Shown: one piece after another, positions 25,878-34,268 of the stretch
How positions within the stretch are numbered: position 1 is the stretch's first letter
Layout: every line of letters starts with the position of its first letter
Source of the DNA: Rhodanobacter panaciterrae
Lineage (GTDB): Bacteria; Pseudomonadota; Gammaproteobacteria; Xanthomonadales; Rhodanobacteraceae
Assembly: GCF_014651895.1 (NCBI RefSeq)
Contig: NZ_BMXT01000004.1
Span: forward strand, 92,066-156,065
DNA: 64,000 nucleotides
Direction: 5' to 3'
The notes under the pieces: model-generated
What the model saw: only the letters and a program-made list of their open reading frames with translations
Databases searched by the model: none
Told to the model about the DNA's origin: nothing
Made by a program: the position numbers and the translations under genes

Positions 25878-27569
25878 TCACCGGTTGCCCTGCAGGCGCG
25901 CGGTCAGATCGAGGACGCGCGGATGATTCGGTGCCAGCTTGCGGGCGTGCTCCAGCGACTGGCCGGCGTCGATCTGGTCACCACGCGCGAGCTGCTGCTC
26001 GGCCTGATCGAGCCAGGCGCTGGCCAGCCGATCGCTCAACGCACTCTGCGCCGCATCGCCCGGCGCCAGCTCGGCCAGGTTCGCCAGCATGTCGTCGGCC
26101 TGCTTCAGTTTGCCGGCGGCGAGTGCCTGGTTGAACTGCTGCTCGACCTGGCCAGGCAAGGCCTGCAGACCATGCATGGCTGCGTCGTTGTTGCCGTCGA
26201 TCGCCAGCGCGCTGCGATACAGGTCGTACGCGCTGTCGCCGGGCGGCATCATGATGTCGCCGTTCTTCGTGGCCGCCTGCGCGCGCTGCACCAGTCGCGC
26301 CACCGCCGCGCTCTGCTGCGGCGACAGCGCCGCCGGTGCGGGTGGTGCTTCGCTGTCGTCTGCCGCCGCAGCCGTCGCCGGCTGTGATGTCGCACTGCCC
26401 AGACGTGCACGTGCGGCGGCAAGATCGGCCGACTTCGGCGCCAACTCCGTCGCCTGATCGAGCAGCTTCGTCGCCTGTGCGGCGTCGCCGGCATCGATCG
26501 CGGCATTCGCCTGCACCGTCATCGCCTGCGCCACCTTGCCAAGGCCGGCCCTGGCCTGCGCATTGTCCGGATCGAGCTTGAGTGCAGCCTGGAAATAAGC
26601 CAGCGCGGTGTCGTCACCTGTGCCGCCGATGCGACCGGCGCGCAAGGCATCCTGACCCTGCTTGAGGGTCGCATCCAGTGCGCTGTTGTCCTGCTTGCGG
26701 GTCTGCGCCTGCAGCGCACGCAGCGCCGGCAGCGCACCGTTGTTCGGCTGCAACGCGGCGAGTTGTTCGATGCTGGCGTTGGCCGCGTCGGTGTCCTTCG
26801 CATCGAGTGCCTTGCGCGCCTGCACTGCCAGTGCGTAACCGACCTGATCGAGTCCGTGTGCCGCCACCGCATTGCCGGGATCGCTGCGCAACACGCGCTG
26901 GTACAGCGCACCGGCACCATCGGCGCCATCCAGCTTGCCGGCGGCCAATGCCTGCTGGGCCTGGTCGACCAGGTCCACCGTCTGCACCTGCGACGCGTGG
27001 GCGCTGCTGATCGCATGATCCAACCGATCGATATCGCTGCCGCCGCCGAGCAGTTCACGGGCAATCGCTGCCTGCTGGGTGGCCTGATCGAGATGACCGG
27101 CCTGCAGCGCGGCGTCGGCCTGCGCCAGTTCGGCCTGACCCACCTGGCGCAAGCCATCGTGTGCGCGCTCGTTGTCCGGCTCCAGCGCGATCGCGGCCTG
27201 GAACAGTTCGCGCGCACTGGTACCGTCCTGGCCGTCCAGACGGCCATCCTGCAAGGCCTGCTGTGCCTGCGTCAGCACCGTGTTGAGGTCGGTACGCGGC
27301 AGCATGTCGCGCAAGCGGTTCTGGTTAAGCCAGAGTGCACCAACCACCGCGATTACCAGCAACAGCAACAGCGGAACCAGCCAGTTGCGCCGACGGCTTC
27401 GGCGCGTCGGCACGGCCGTCCTCCCATGCGGACGGCGCGGCTCGACCGACACTTGCGGCAGACCGTCGGTGGATGACGCGCGCGGCGCATCCAGACGATC
27501 GAGATCCCCCAGGGTGGGCTCGGTGCGCGTGGGTGGATGTGCGTCGTGCTGGTCTCGGCGTCCGCTCAT
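25878..27569 (-). CDS. Membrane-anchored TPR-repeat protein
   Basis: A 563-residue protein: an N-terminal cytoplasmic region of ~60 residues rich in Arg/Pro, one transmembrane helix (WLVPLLLLLVIAVVGALWL), then a large Ala/Gln/Asp-rich periplasmic part of tetratricopeptide-like units (for example LFQAAIALEPDNERAHDGL, YFQAALKLDPDNAQARAGL), most followed by shorter non-canonical ones. It is probably a scaffold. It is upstream of and coupled with the epimerase gene. No specific partner is evident. Confidence 0.82.
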   Translation of the reverse strand: MSGRRDQHDAHPPTRTEPTLGDLDRLDAPRASSTDGLPQVSVEPRRPHGRTAVPTRRSRRRNWLVPLLLLLVIAVVGALWLNQNRLRDMLPRTDLNTVLTQAQQALQDGRLDGQDGTSARELFQAAIALEPDNERAHDGLRQVGQAELAQADAALQAGHLDQATQQAAIARELLGGGSDIDRLDHAISSAHASQVQTVDLVDQAQQALAAGKLDGADGAGALYQRVLRSDPGNAVAAHGLDQVGYALAVQARKALDAKDTDAANASIEQLAALQPNNGALPALRALQAQTRKQDNSALDATLKQGQDALRAGRIGGTGDDTALAYFQAALKLDPDNAQARAGLGKVAQAMTVQANAAIDAGDAAQATKLLDQATELAPKSADLAAARARLGSATSQPATAAAADDSEAPPAPAALSPQQSAAVARLVQRAQAATKNGDIMMPPGDSAYDLYRSALAIDGNNDAAMHGLQALPGQVEQQFNQALAAGKLKQADDMLANLAELAPGDAAQSALSDRLASAWLDQAEQQLARGDQIDAGQSLEHARKLAPNHPRVLDLTARLQGNR

Positions 27570-27655
27570 GATCCGTGGCTGTGCAGGTTGTCGCTGCAGC
27601 TTAACATCGGGCCACTAGCCGCTATCCCGCCAACGCGCGGGCATTGCGGGGGCAT

Positions 27656-29800
27656 TCAGCCGACGCCGACCCGGCGTACGTCGATCACATTCGGCAATGC
27701 CAGCAGTTTGCCGAGCAGGGTCGACAGTTGTTCGAAATCGCGCACGCGCAGGGTGAAGCGCATCTCCACTTCGCCGGTATGTGCGAACAGCCGGCTGGAG
27801 GAGGCGATGATGTGCGTGCCGGCGTTGCTGACGACGCTGGTGACGTCCTTCTGCAAGCCCTTGCGATCGTAGCCACGCAGTTCGATGTCGACCTCGTAAG
27901 CCTGGCTGGCGGCGCTGCCCCAGTTCACCTCGATCACTCGATCCGGATCGCGCCGCGCCAACCGCGCCAGGCTGCCGCAATCGGCGCGATGCACCGACAC
28001 GCCGCGACCCTTGGTGATGAAGCCGCGCACGGAGTCGCCGGGCAGCGGCTGGCAACAGCGTGCCAACGTGGTCAGCAGGTTGCCGATGCCCTCGATGCTG
28101 AGTGCGCTGCGATCGAGCGTGACCGGTCGTGCCGTCACCGGCGGCGGCGGTGCCGGCGGTTGCGCAGCTTCCTGCACCACGCGGGCGATCTGGCCGGGCG
28201 TGATCTCGCCCAGCGCCAGCGCGATCAGCAACTCGTCGTGGGTCTGCAGGTGGAAATGCGCGGGCAGCTTGCTCACGTCCGCGCCCGACAGCGCCAACCG
28301 CTTCAGTTCGCGCTCGAACATGCTGCGGCCAACCGCAAGATTCGCGTCGTGCGCGATCCGGCGGAACCACGCGCGCACCTTGTCTTTCGCCCGCGAGGTG
28401 GTGAGGTAACCGTGGTGCGGCGAAAGCCAGTCGCGACTGGGCTCGCCGATCTTGGTGGTGAGGATTTCCACCCGATCGCCACTTTGCGGCTGGAACGTCA
28501 GCGGCACGATGCGGCCGTTGACCTTGGCGCCGCGGCAACGATGGCCGACCTCGGTATGCACCAAGTAGGCAAAATCCAGCACGGTCGAACCACGCGCCAG
28601 ATCGAACACCTCGCCCTTGGGCGTCAGCAGGTAGACGCGATCTTCCAGCAGTTCGGTATGCAGCTCGGCGGCCAGCGCACTGTCGTCGCCGCGCGGCTCC
28701 AGCAGCTTGCGCATCCAGGCGATCTTCGCCTCGAATTCGGCATCGCTGCTGCCGCCTTCCTTGTAACGCCAGTGCGCAGCCACACCCAGTTCGTTCGCGC
28801 GATGCATCTCGTGGGTGCGGATCTGCACTTCGAGCGTCTTGCCTTCCGGTCCCAGCACGGCGGTATGCAATGACTGGTAGCCGTTCGCCTTGGGCCGCGC
28901 GATGTAGTCGTCGAATTCGCCCGGCAGATGCGGCCAACGCGCATGTACCACGCCCAGCGCGGCGTAGCAGTCGGTGATGTTGTCGACCAGCACGCGCACC
29001 GCGCGGATGTCGTACATGTCGGAGAAGTCCAGCGACTTGCGCTGCATCTTCTTCCAGATCGAATAGATGTGCTTGGGCCGCCCGGCCAGCTCGGCATGGA
29101 TGCCGGCGGCGGCGAGCGAGCGCTGCAATTCGTCCAGCGACTCGCGGATGAAACTCTCGCGGTCGCTGCGCCGCTCGTCGAGCAGCTTGGCGATGCGGCG
29201 GTAGGTGTCCAGCTGCAGGAAGCGGAACGCCAGATCCTCCAGCTCCCATTTCAACTGCCAGATGCCGAGCCGGTTCGCCAGCGGTGCATGGATGTCGCGG
29301 GTCAGCCGTGCCAGCGCTGCCGCCTGCTCTGCCGGCAGCGACGCCGCCGCACGCATCCGCGCCAGCTGTCGCGCCAGCAGCACGAACACCACACGCAAAT
29401 CGCGCACGATCGCCAGCAGCAGGCGACGCAAACCTTCGGCCGCGCCCTCCGGCGCTCGCTGCGCATGCAGTGCCCACACTTGCTCGGCCGCCTGCTGGCC
29501 GCCGACCAGCCGCTGCAGTTCCGCCGGCAGCTTCGCGGCGTGGGTCTTCCACAATGCTGGGGCGATCCGCGCCAGCTCGAACCACAAGGCCGCCGCCTGG
29601 GTCTGCGCATCGCAACCGAGCATGCCGAGCAGATCCAGCACGTCGGCGCATTCGGCCTCGGGAACGGGATGCGCCGCGCAGGCCTGCAACGCCTCGGCCA
29701 GCACCGGCGGCAACGTGCCGGCGCGATCGCGCCAGGGCTGCAGGCTGGTGGATGTGACGGGCGGAGCCATGCGAAGGAATGTCCGGTTACGGACGTCCAT
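27656..29800 (-). CDS. relA: GTP pyrophosphokinase RelA ((p)ppGpp synthetase I)
   Basis: Ribosome-associated stringent-response synthetase. The 714-residue protein has an N-terminal pseudo-hydrolase region in which the HD and KLADR-type residues are replaced (for example VLLARQLARMR), an intact synthetase domain (YDIRAVRVLVDNITDCYAALG, ARPKANGYQSLHTAVL, EVQIRTHEMH), then TGS (VFDLARGSTVLDFAYLVH), Zn-finger-like and ACT domains. The dead HD domain makes it RelA rather than SpoT. ATG 29800 or ATG 29770 could start it; neither has a good ribosome-binding site. It lies 61 bases after hrpA. Confidence 0.92.
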   Translation of the reverse strand: MDVRNRTFLRMAPPVTSTSLQPWRDRAGTLPPVLAEALQACAAHPVPEAECADVLDLLGMLGCDAQTQAAALWFELARIAPALWKTHAAKLPAELQRLVGGQQAAEQVWALHAQRAPEGAAEGLRRLLLAIVRDLRVVFVLLARQLARMRAAASLPAEQAAALARLTRDIHAPLANRLGIWQLKWELEDLAFRFLQLDTYRRIAKLLDERRSDRESFIRESLDELQRSLAAAGIHAELAGRPKHIYSIWKKMQRKSLDFSDMYDIRAVRVLVDNITDCYAALGVVHARWPHLPGEFDDYIARPKANGYQSLHTAVLGPEGKTLEVQIRTHEMHRANELGVAAHWRYKEGGSSDAEFEAKIAWMRKLLEPRGDDSALAAELHTELLEDRVYLLTPKGEVFDLARGSTVLDFAYLVHTEVGHRCRGAKVNGRIVPLTFQPQSGDRVEILTTKIGEPSRDWLSPHHGYLTTSRAKDKVRAWFRRIAHDANLAVGRSMFERELKRLALSGADVSKLPAHFHLQTHDELLIALALGEITPGQIARVVQEAAQPPAPPPPVTARPVTLDRSALSIEGIGNLLTTLARCCQPLPGDSVRGFITKGRGVSVHRADCGSLARLARRDPDRVIEVNWGSAASQAYEVDIELRGYDRKGLQKDVTSVVSNAGTHIIASSSRLFAHTGEVEMRFTLRVRDFEQLSTLLGKLLALPNVIDVRRVGVG

Positions 29801-29861
29801 AGTAGCCGCAGTGCCTGCGTTTTCCTCAGTAATTCGCCTAGTGCCCGCCGCAGACTTCCAC

Positions 29862-32800
29862 TCAGCCCAGCGCCGCCAACGCCTTCACCAGCCGCTTCGC
29901 CGAGACCGGTTCGGCGGTCTTCAGTTCCTGCGCGAACAGCGACACGCGCCATTCCTCGATCAGCCAGCGCAGCTCGGACAAGTCCTTCGCATCGGCGCCG
30001 GCGGCGCGGTGCTGCAGGTATGCGCGCCAGTACGGCATCACCTGCAGCATGCGCTGCTGATCCTTCGCCGGATCCTGGCGCAGACGCTCGCCGCGCAGGC
30101 GCATCGCCTTGAGGTAACGCGGGTAATGCGCCAGCCGCGCCGCCGGCAGCTCGCGCAGGAAGCCTGGCGTCAGCAAGGCGTCGAACTGTTCGCGCAGGTC
30201 GTCATAGCTGGCGCGCGCGAAGCCCAGCAAGGGTGGCTGCAGCCACGGCTTCAGTTCAGCCTGCGCCTCGATGATCGGCTCGGCCAGCTTCAGCCGTTCG
30301 ACGCCGGCACCGAACAGCTCGCGCGAAAACTGGGTGCGCAGCTTCTCGAACGCACCAGCCGTGCGCACATCCAGCTCATGCTGTTCGAGCAGATCGCCGA
30401 AGCCACCTTCGAGCAGGTCCTCGCGCAAGCCGTCAACGCCGCCCAGCGGCGCGTATTTCAACGCCAGTGCATTGCCGATCGGCAGGCGCCGACGCGCCTG
30501 TTTCGCATCGCTGGCCAGCGCGTTGCGCAGCAGCCGCACCACGCCCTGCCGGTGCGCCGCGCGCGCCTCGTCGCTGCGCTCGAACACGCGCAACGCCACC
30601 GTCTCGCCCAGATCGACCAGCGCCGGGAACGCCATCAGGCCGCCGTCGGAACGCACCTGCGCGGGAATCTCCTCGAAATCCCAGCTGGCGACGTTCTCGC
30701 GAGTCAGCTCGATGTCGGTCTTGCGCGAGAACGCTTCGCGCGCCTGACCCTCCCATTGCCCGCGCAGCGCGGCGAGGTCGCGGCCGCTGGACAGCGTTTT
30801 GCCGCCCTCGTCATGAAGCCGGTATCGCATACGAAAATGCGGCGGCAGCTCGACAGCGGAAAATTCCGCCGCGGCGATATCGGCACCGGTGGCGCGCTTG
30901 AGGAACGTCGCCAGAGTTTTCGCGAGTGGTTCGTCGCGCGGCGACTCGGCCTCAACGAACGCGCGTGCGAAATCCGGCGCCGGCACGAAGTTGCGCCGCA
31001 GCGCCTTGGGCAGACCACGGATCAGCTCGGCCACCTTTTCGCCCAGCAGGCCGGGCACCAGCCATTCGCAACGCGCGGGCGGCAGCGCGTTCAACATCGC
31101 CAGCGGCAGATGCAGAGTGACGCCATCCGCTTCGTCGCCCGGCATGAAACGGTATTCGAGCTTGTACCTTTGCGGCGGGATTTCGAGCGCAGCAGGAAAC
31201 GCCTTCGCATCCAGTCCGGCACCACCGACCATCACATCGTCCAGCGACCAGCGCAACGCCGCCTGATCCGCCGGGCGCGCCTTGCGATACCACGCATCCA
31301 GTGCGCGGCTGCTGGCGATCTCTTCGGGCAGCTTGCCCTCGAAGAACGCAACCAGATCGTCTTCGTGACGGATCAGTCCTTCGCGACGCTGCTTCGCCTC
31401 GATGCCGAGCGCATCTTCCAGCACGCGTTGGTTCGCGCGCACGAAATCGGCTCTGCTGTCGATGTCGCCACGGACCAGTGCCTCGCGCAGGAAGATCGCG
31501 TGCGCCAGCGTCGGGTCCTGCTGCTGGAACGTCACCGGACGTTTCTCCACCAGCACCAGACCGAACAAGCTGACCTGCTCGTACGCCACCACGCAGCCGC
31601 GCTTCTTCGACCAATGGGCTTCGCGGCAACTCATGCGCAACAGATGCGCCGCCTGCTGCTCGATCCACTGCGGCTCGACTCGCGCATTCATCATGCCCCA
31701 CACGCGACCGCCCACATCGAGAATCTGCGCGGAGAAGATCCAGTTCGGTGGCACCTTGGACAGTACCGAGCCGGGAAATACGTGGAACTTGCGCTCGCGC
31801 GTGCTCTGGTAGACGCCCTTCTCATCCTTGCGGCCGACCTGGGTCGGCAGGCCGGCCAGGAGGCTGCGGTGGACGGATTCGTACAGATGCTCGGCGGCAT
31901 CGCCGTCCTGGCTCCCTCCCCTGCTCGCAGGGGAGGGTTGGGGAGGGGTTCGCTTTTGACTTTGCGCGACAGAGCGAAAAGCTTCACCCCCTCCCGACCT
32001 CCCCCTGCGCGCAGGGAGAGGAGCAGAGCCCGCATTCCGCGCTTCGTCTTGAGTGGAAGTCGATCCATCCAGCTTCCAGCCCAGCTCCTGCACCACCAGC
32101 AACAACTGCCGATGCAATTCGCGCCACTCGCGCATGCGCATGAAGCTGAGGAAATGCCGCGAACACCAGTCGCGCAGCTTCGACTGGGTCAGTTCCTCAT
32201 GCGCGTCGTGATAGGCGCGCCACAGGTTCAGCACGCCGACGAAATCGGATTTCGGATCGGTGAACACCGCATGCGCGGCGTCGGCCTGCTGGCGTGCATC
32301 CGACGGGCGCTCGCGTGGATCCTGGATGCTGAGAAACGACACGATGGTGAGCAGTTCGCGCAACGAATGCAGTTTCTCGCCCTCGACCAGCATGCGCGCC
32401 AGCTGCACGTCGATCGGCAGCTTCGCCAGCGTGCGGCCGATCGCGGTGAGCTTGCGTGCATCGTCGATCGCCGAAATCTCGGCGAGCCGACGGTAGCCGT
32501 CGGCCACCACGCGCGGGTCCGGCGCCTCCAGGAACGGGAACGCCTCCACGTCGCCCAGCTGCAACGCCAGCATGCGCAGGATCACGTTGGCCAGCGACGA
32601 GCGCAACAATTCCGGATCGGTGAACGCGGCACGGCTGGCGAAGTCGGCTTCGTCGTAGAGGCGATAGCAGATACCGGGGCCGACACGCCCGCAACGGCCC
32701 TTGCGCTGGTCGGCGGCGGCCTGGGAAATCGGCTCCACATGCAACCGCTCGAGCTGGCTGCGCTGGCTGTAACGCTTCACCCGCGCCGTGCCAGTGTCGA

Positions 32801-33917
32801 TCACGTAGCGGATGCGCGGCACGGTCAGCGACGTCTCGGCCACATTGGTCGCCAGCACCACGCGGCGCTTGATGCCGGGCTTGAACACGCGATCCTGGTC
32901 GCCGGCGGAGAGCCGCGCATACAGCGGCATGATCTCGGTCTCGCGATACTGCCGACGCGACAACAGCAGATGCGCGTCGCGAATCTCGCGCTCACCAGGC
33001 AGGAAGATCAGCACGTCGCCGCGCGGATCGTCATGGCTGATTTCATCGAGTACGGCCGCAATATGTTCGGCGCTGCCCTGCTGCATGTCCTTGCTGCGAC
33101 CCTGCCGCGCGGCGATCTCGTCCAGCGATCGCCAGCGCAATTCGACCGGATACGCACGCCCCTCCACCTCGACCACCGGCGCGCCGTCGAAATGCTCGGC
33201 GAAGCGTGCAGTGTCGATCGTCGCCGAGGTGACGATGATCTTCAGTTCGGGCCGCTTCAGCGCCAGCTGCTTCAGATAGCCGAGCAGGAAGTCGATGTTG
33301 AGGCTGCGCTCGTGCGCCTCGTCGATGATGATGGTGTCGTACGCGCTCAGCCACGGATCGCCCTGCGTCTCGGCGAGCAGGATGCCGTCGGTCATGAACT
33401 TGATCAGGCTGCGCTCGGAGACCTGGTCGTTGAAGCGCACCTGGAAACCAACGATATCGCCGACCTGCGTACCCAGCTCCTCGGCCACGCGGCGGGCGAC
33501 CGAGCGCGCCGCCAACCGGCGCGGCTGGGTGCACCCGATCATGCCGGCCTCGCCACGACCGGCGGCCAGGCACAACTTCGGCAACTGGGTGGTCTTGCCC
33601 GAACCGGTCTCGCCGGCGATCACCACCACCTGATGCTCGCGGATCAGCTTGATGATGTCCTCGCCGCGCGCGCTGATCGGCAGCGATTCGTCCAGGCTGA
33701 TCGCCGGCTTCGCCGCGACACGGGCGCGCCGCTTCGCCGCCGAACGCTCGATATCCGCGATCAAGGCCGCCAGCTTGTTCTCGTCGGGCCGGCGCGACAG
33801 CGCACGCCAACGACCCAGCAAGCGACCGAAGTCGCGGCTGGAAACCGTATCCAGCTGTCTGCGCAGCTGGCGCAGACCGGGATCGGCGGCGGGTTCGGGA
33901 GTGCGGAGGTCGTTCAT
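29862..33917 (-). CDS. hrpA: ATP-dependent RNA helicase HrpA
   Basis: DEAH/RHA-family RNA helicase, 1351 residues (E. coli 1300). Walker A GETGSGKT is at 102-109, DEAH lies in IIIDEAHERSLNIDF, SAT in VTSATIDTARF, motif VI in QRKGRCGRVGPG, followed by the HA2, OB and long DUF3418 regions. In E. coli it resolves stalled ribosomes and processes fimbrial mRNA. Residues about 632-668 are encoded by a REPIN inserted in frame (31912-32022), giving a Gly/Ser/Arg/Pro-rich loop absent from relatives. A TATCAT -10-like element lies at 33928-33933. Confidence 0.95.
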   Translation of the reverse strand: MNDLRTPEPAADPGLRQLRRQLDTVSSRDFGRLLGRWRALSRRPDENKLAALIADIERSAAKRRARVAAKPAISLDESLPISARGEDIIKLIREHQVVVIAGETGSGKTTQLPKLCLAAGRGEAGMIGCTQPRRLAARSVARRVAEELGTQVGDIVGFQVRFNDQVSERSLIKFMTDGILLAETQGDPWLSAYDTIIIDEAHERSLNIDFLLGYLKQLALKRPELKIIVTSATIDTARFAEHFDGAPVVEVEGRAYPVELRWRSLDEIAARQGRSKDMQQGSAEHIAAVLDEISHDDPRGDVLIFLPGEREIRDAHLLLSRRQYRETEIMPLYARLSAGDQDRVFKPGIKRRVVLATNVAETSLTVPRIRYVIDTGTARVKRYSQRSQLERLHVEPISQAAADQRKGRCGRVGPGICYRLYDEADFASRAAFTDPELLRSSLANVILRMLALQLGDVEAFPFLEAPDPRVVADGYRRLAEISAIDDARKLTAIGRTLAKLPIDVQLARMLVEGEKLHSLRELLTIVSFLSIQDPRERPSDARQQADAAHAVFTDPKSDFVGVLNLWRAYHDAHEELTQSKLRDWCSRHFLSFMRMREWRELHRQLLLVVQELGWKLDGSTSTQDEARNAGSAPLPARRGRSGGGEAFRSVAQSQKRTPPQPSPASRGGSQDGDAAEHLYESVHRSLLAGLPTQVGRKDEKGVYQSTRERKFHVFPGSVLSKVPPNWIFSAQILDVGGRVWGMMNARVEPQWIEQQAAHLLRMSCREAHWSKKRGCVVAYEQVSLFGLVLVEKRPVTFQQQDPTLAHAIFLREALVRGDIDSRADFVRANQRVLEDALGIEAKQRREGLIRHEDDLVAFFEGKLPEEIASSRALDAWYRKARPADQAALRWSLDDVMVGGAGLDAKAFPAALEIPPQRYKLEYRFMPGDEADGVTLHLPLAMLNALPPARCEWLVPGLLGEKVAELIRGLPKALRRNFVPAPDFARAFVEAESPRDEPLAKTLATFLKRATGADIAAAEFSAVELPPHFRMRYRLHDEGGKTLSSGRDLAALRGQWEGQAREAFSRKTDIELTRENVASWDFEEIPAQVRSDGGLMAFPALVDLGETVALRVFERSDEARAAHRQGVVRLLRNALASDAKQARRRLPIGNALALKYAPLGGVDGLREDLLEGGFGDLLEQHELDVRTAGAFEKLRTQFSRELFGAGVERLKLAEPIIEAQAELKPWLQPPLLGFARASYDDLREQFDALLTPGFLRELPAARLAHYPRYLKAMRLRGERLRQDPAKDQQRMLQVMPYWRAYLQHRAAGADAKDLSELRWLIEEWRVSLFAQELKTAEPVSAKRLVKALAALG
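31912..32022. repeat. REPIN (two inverted REP units) inserted within hrpA
   Basis: The first unit contains the perfect hairpin CCCTCCCCTG-CTCG-CAGGGGAGGG (31914-31937) followed by TTGGGGAGGGG. An inverted, diverged second unit lies at 31986-32021 (CCCCCTCCCGACC..., hairpin around TGCGCGCA). About 111 bases in total, a multiple of three, with no stop in the hrpA frame. Units of this CCCTCCCC type are common intergenic repeats in Xanthomonadales and Burkholderiales; here it is translated. Confidence 0.82.
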
Positions 33918-34268
33918 CGGACCGCACATGATAGCGGTTGGCGGGTTGCCAACTTGATAGCCTCCGGCGACGAAGGCACTCCCGACATGGTCACCGGCCA
34001 GTTGGATGCTGCTTGGCTGCTCATAAGTGTGCCGACAAACGGCTCGCGACCGCGAAAGCGGCTGGCGGGACGCCATATGGTGCCGCTTTTCATGTTCCAT
34101 GCCCAAGTCGCGGCGGATGCGCACGGACAGTTCCGGAAGTCGAAATCTTCCATCAGGGCTGACCTTGCGCTGACCGCGGCGAACGATCCTTGTTGAGCCT
34201 ACTGCCATGCATTGGTTAAGCTCCTCAGGCTTCACCGCCTGTTGCGCAGGCTTCCTCCGGGGATTTTT
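33918..34268. other. Divergent intergenic region hrpA / glucan synthase gene
   Basis: This 351-base region holds both promoters. For hrpA there is TATCAT (33928-33933, reverse strand) and a TTGGC-N5-GCCAA inverted repeat at 33938-33952. Toward the glucan synthase, GGGGA (34259-34263) serves TTG 34269, and a TTG-start alternative lies at 34212. No further gene is supported; the antisense frames that cross it are extensions of shadows. Confidence 0.5.
33938..33952. promoter_or_regulatory. TTGGC-N5-GCCAA inverted repeat beside the hrpA promoter
   Basis: TTGGCgggttGCCAA is a perfect interrupted palindrome located 21-35 bases upstream of the hrpA start codon and just upstream of the -10-like TATCAT (33928-33933). 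That is where a repressor would block RNA polymerase. No cognate regulator is known from the window. Confidence 0.35.

Noticed and set aside
29205..34196. Very long open frame on the + strand opposite relA and hrpA
   Set aside because: It is antisense to two clearly recognised genes, has arginine/glutamine/histidine-rich composition typical of high-GC antisense frames, and shows no domain.
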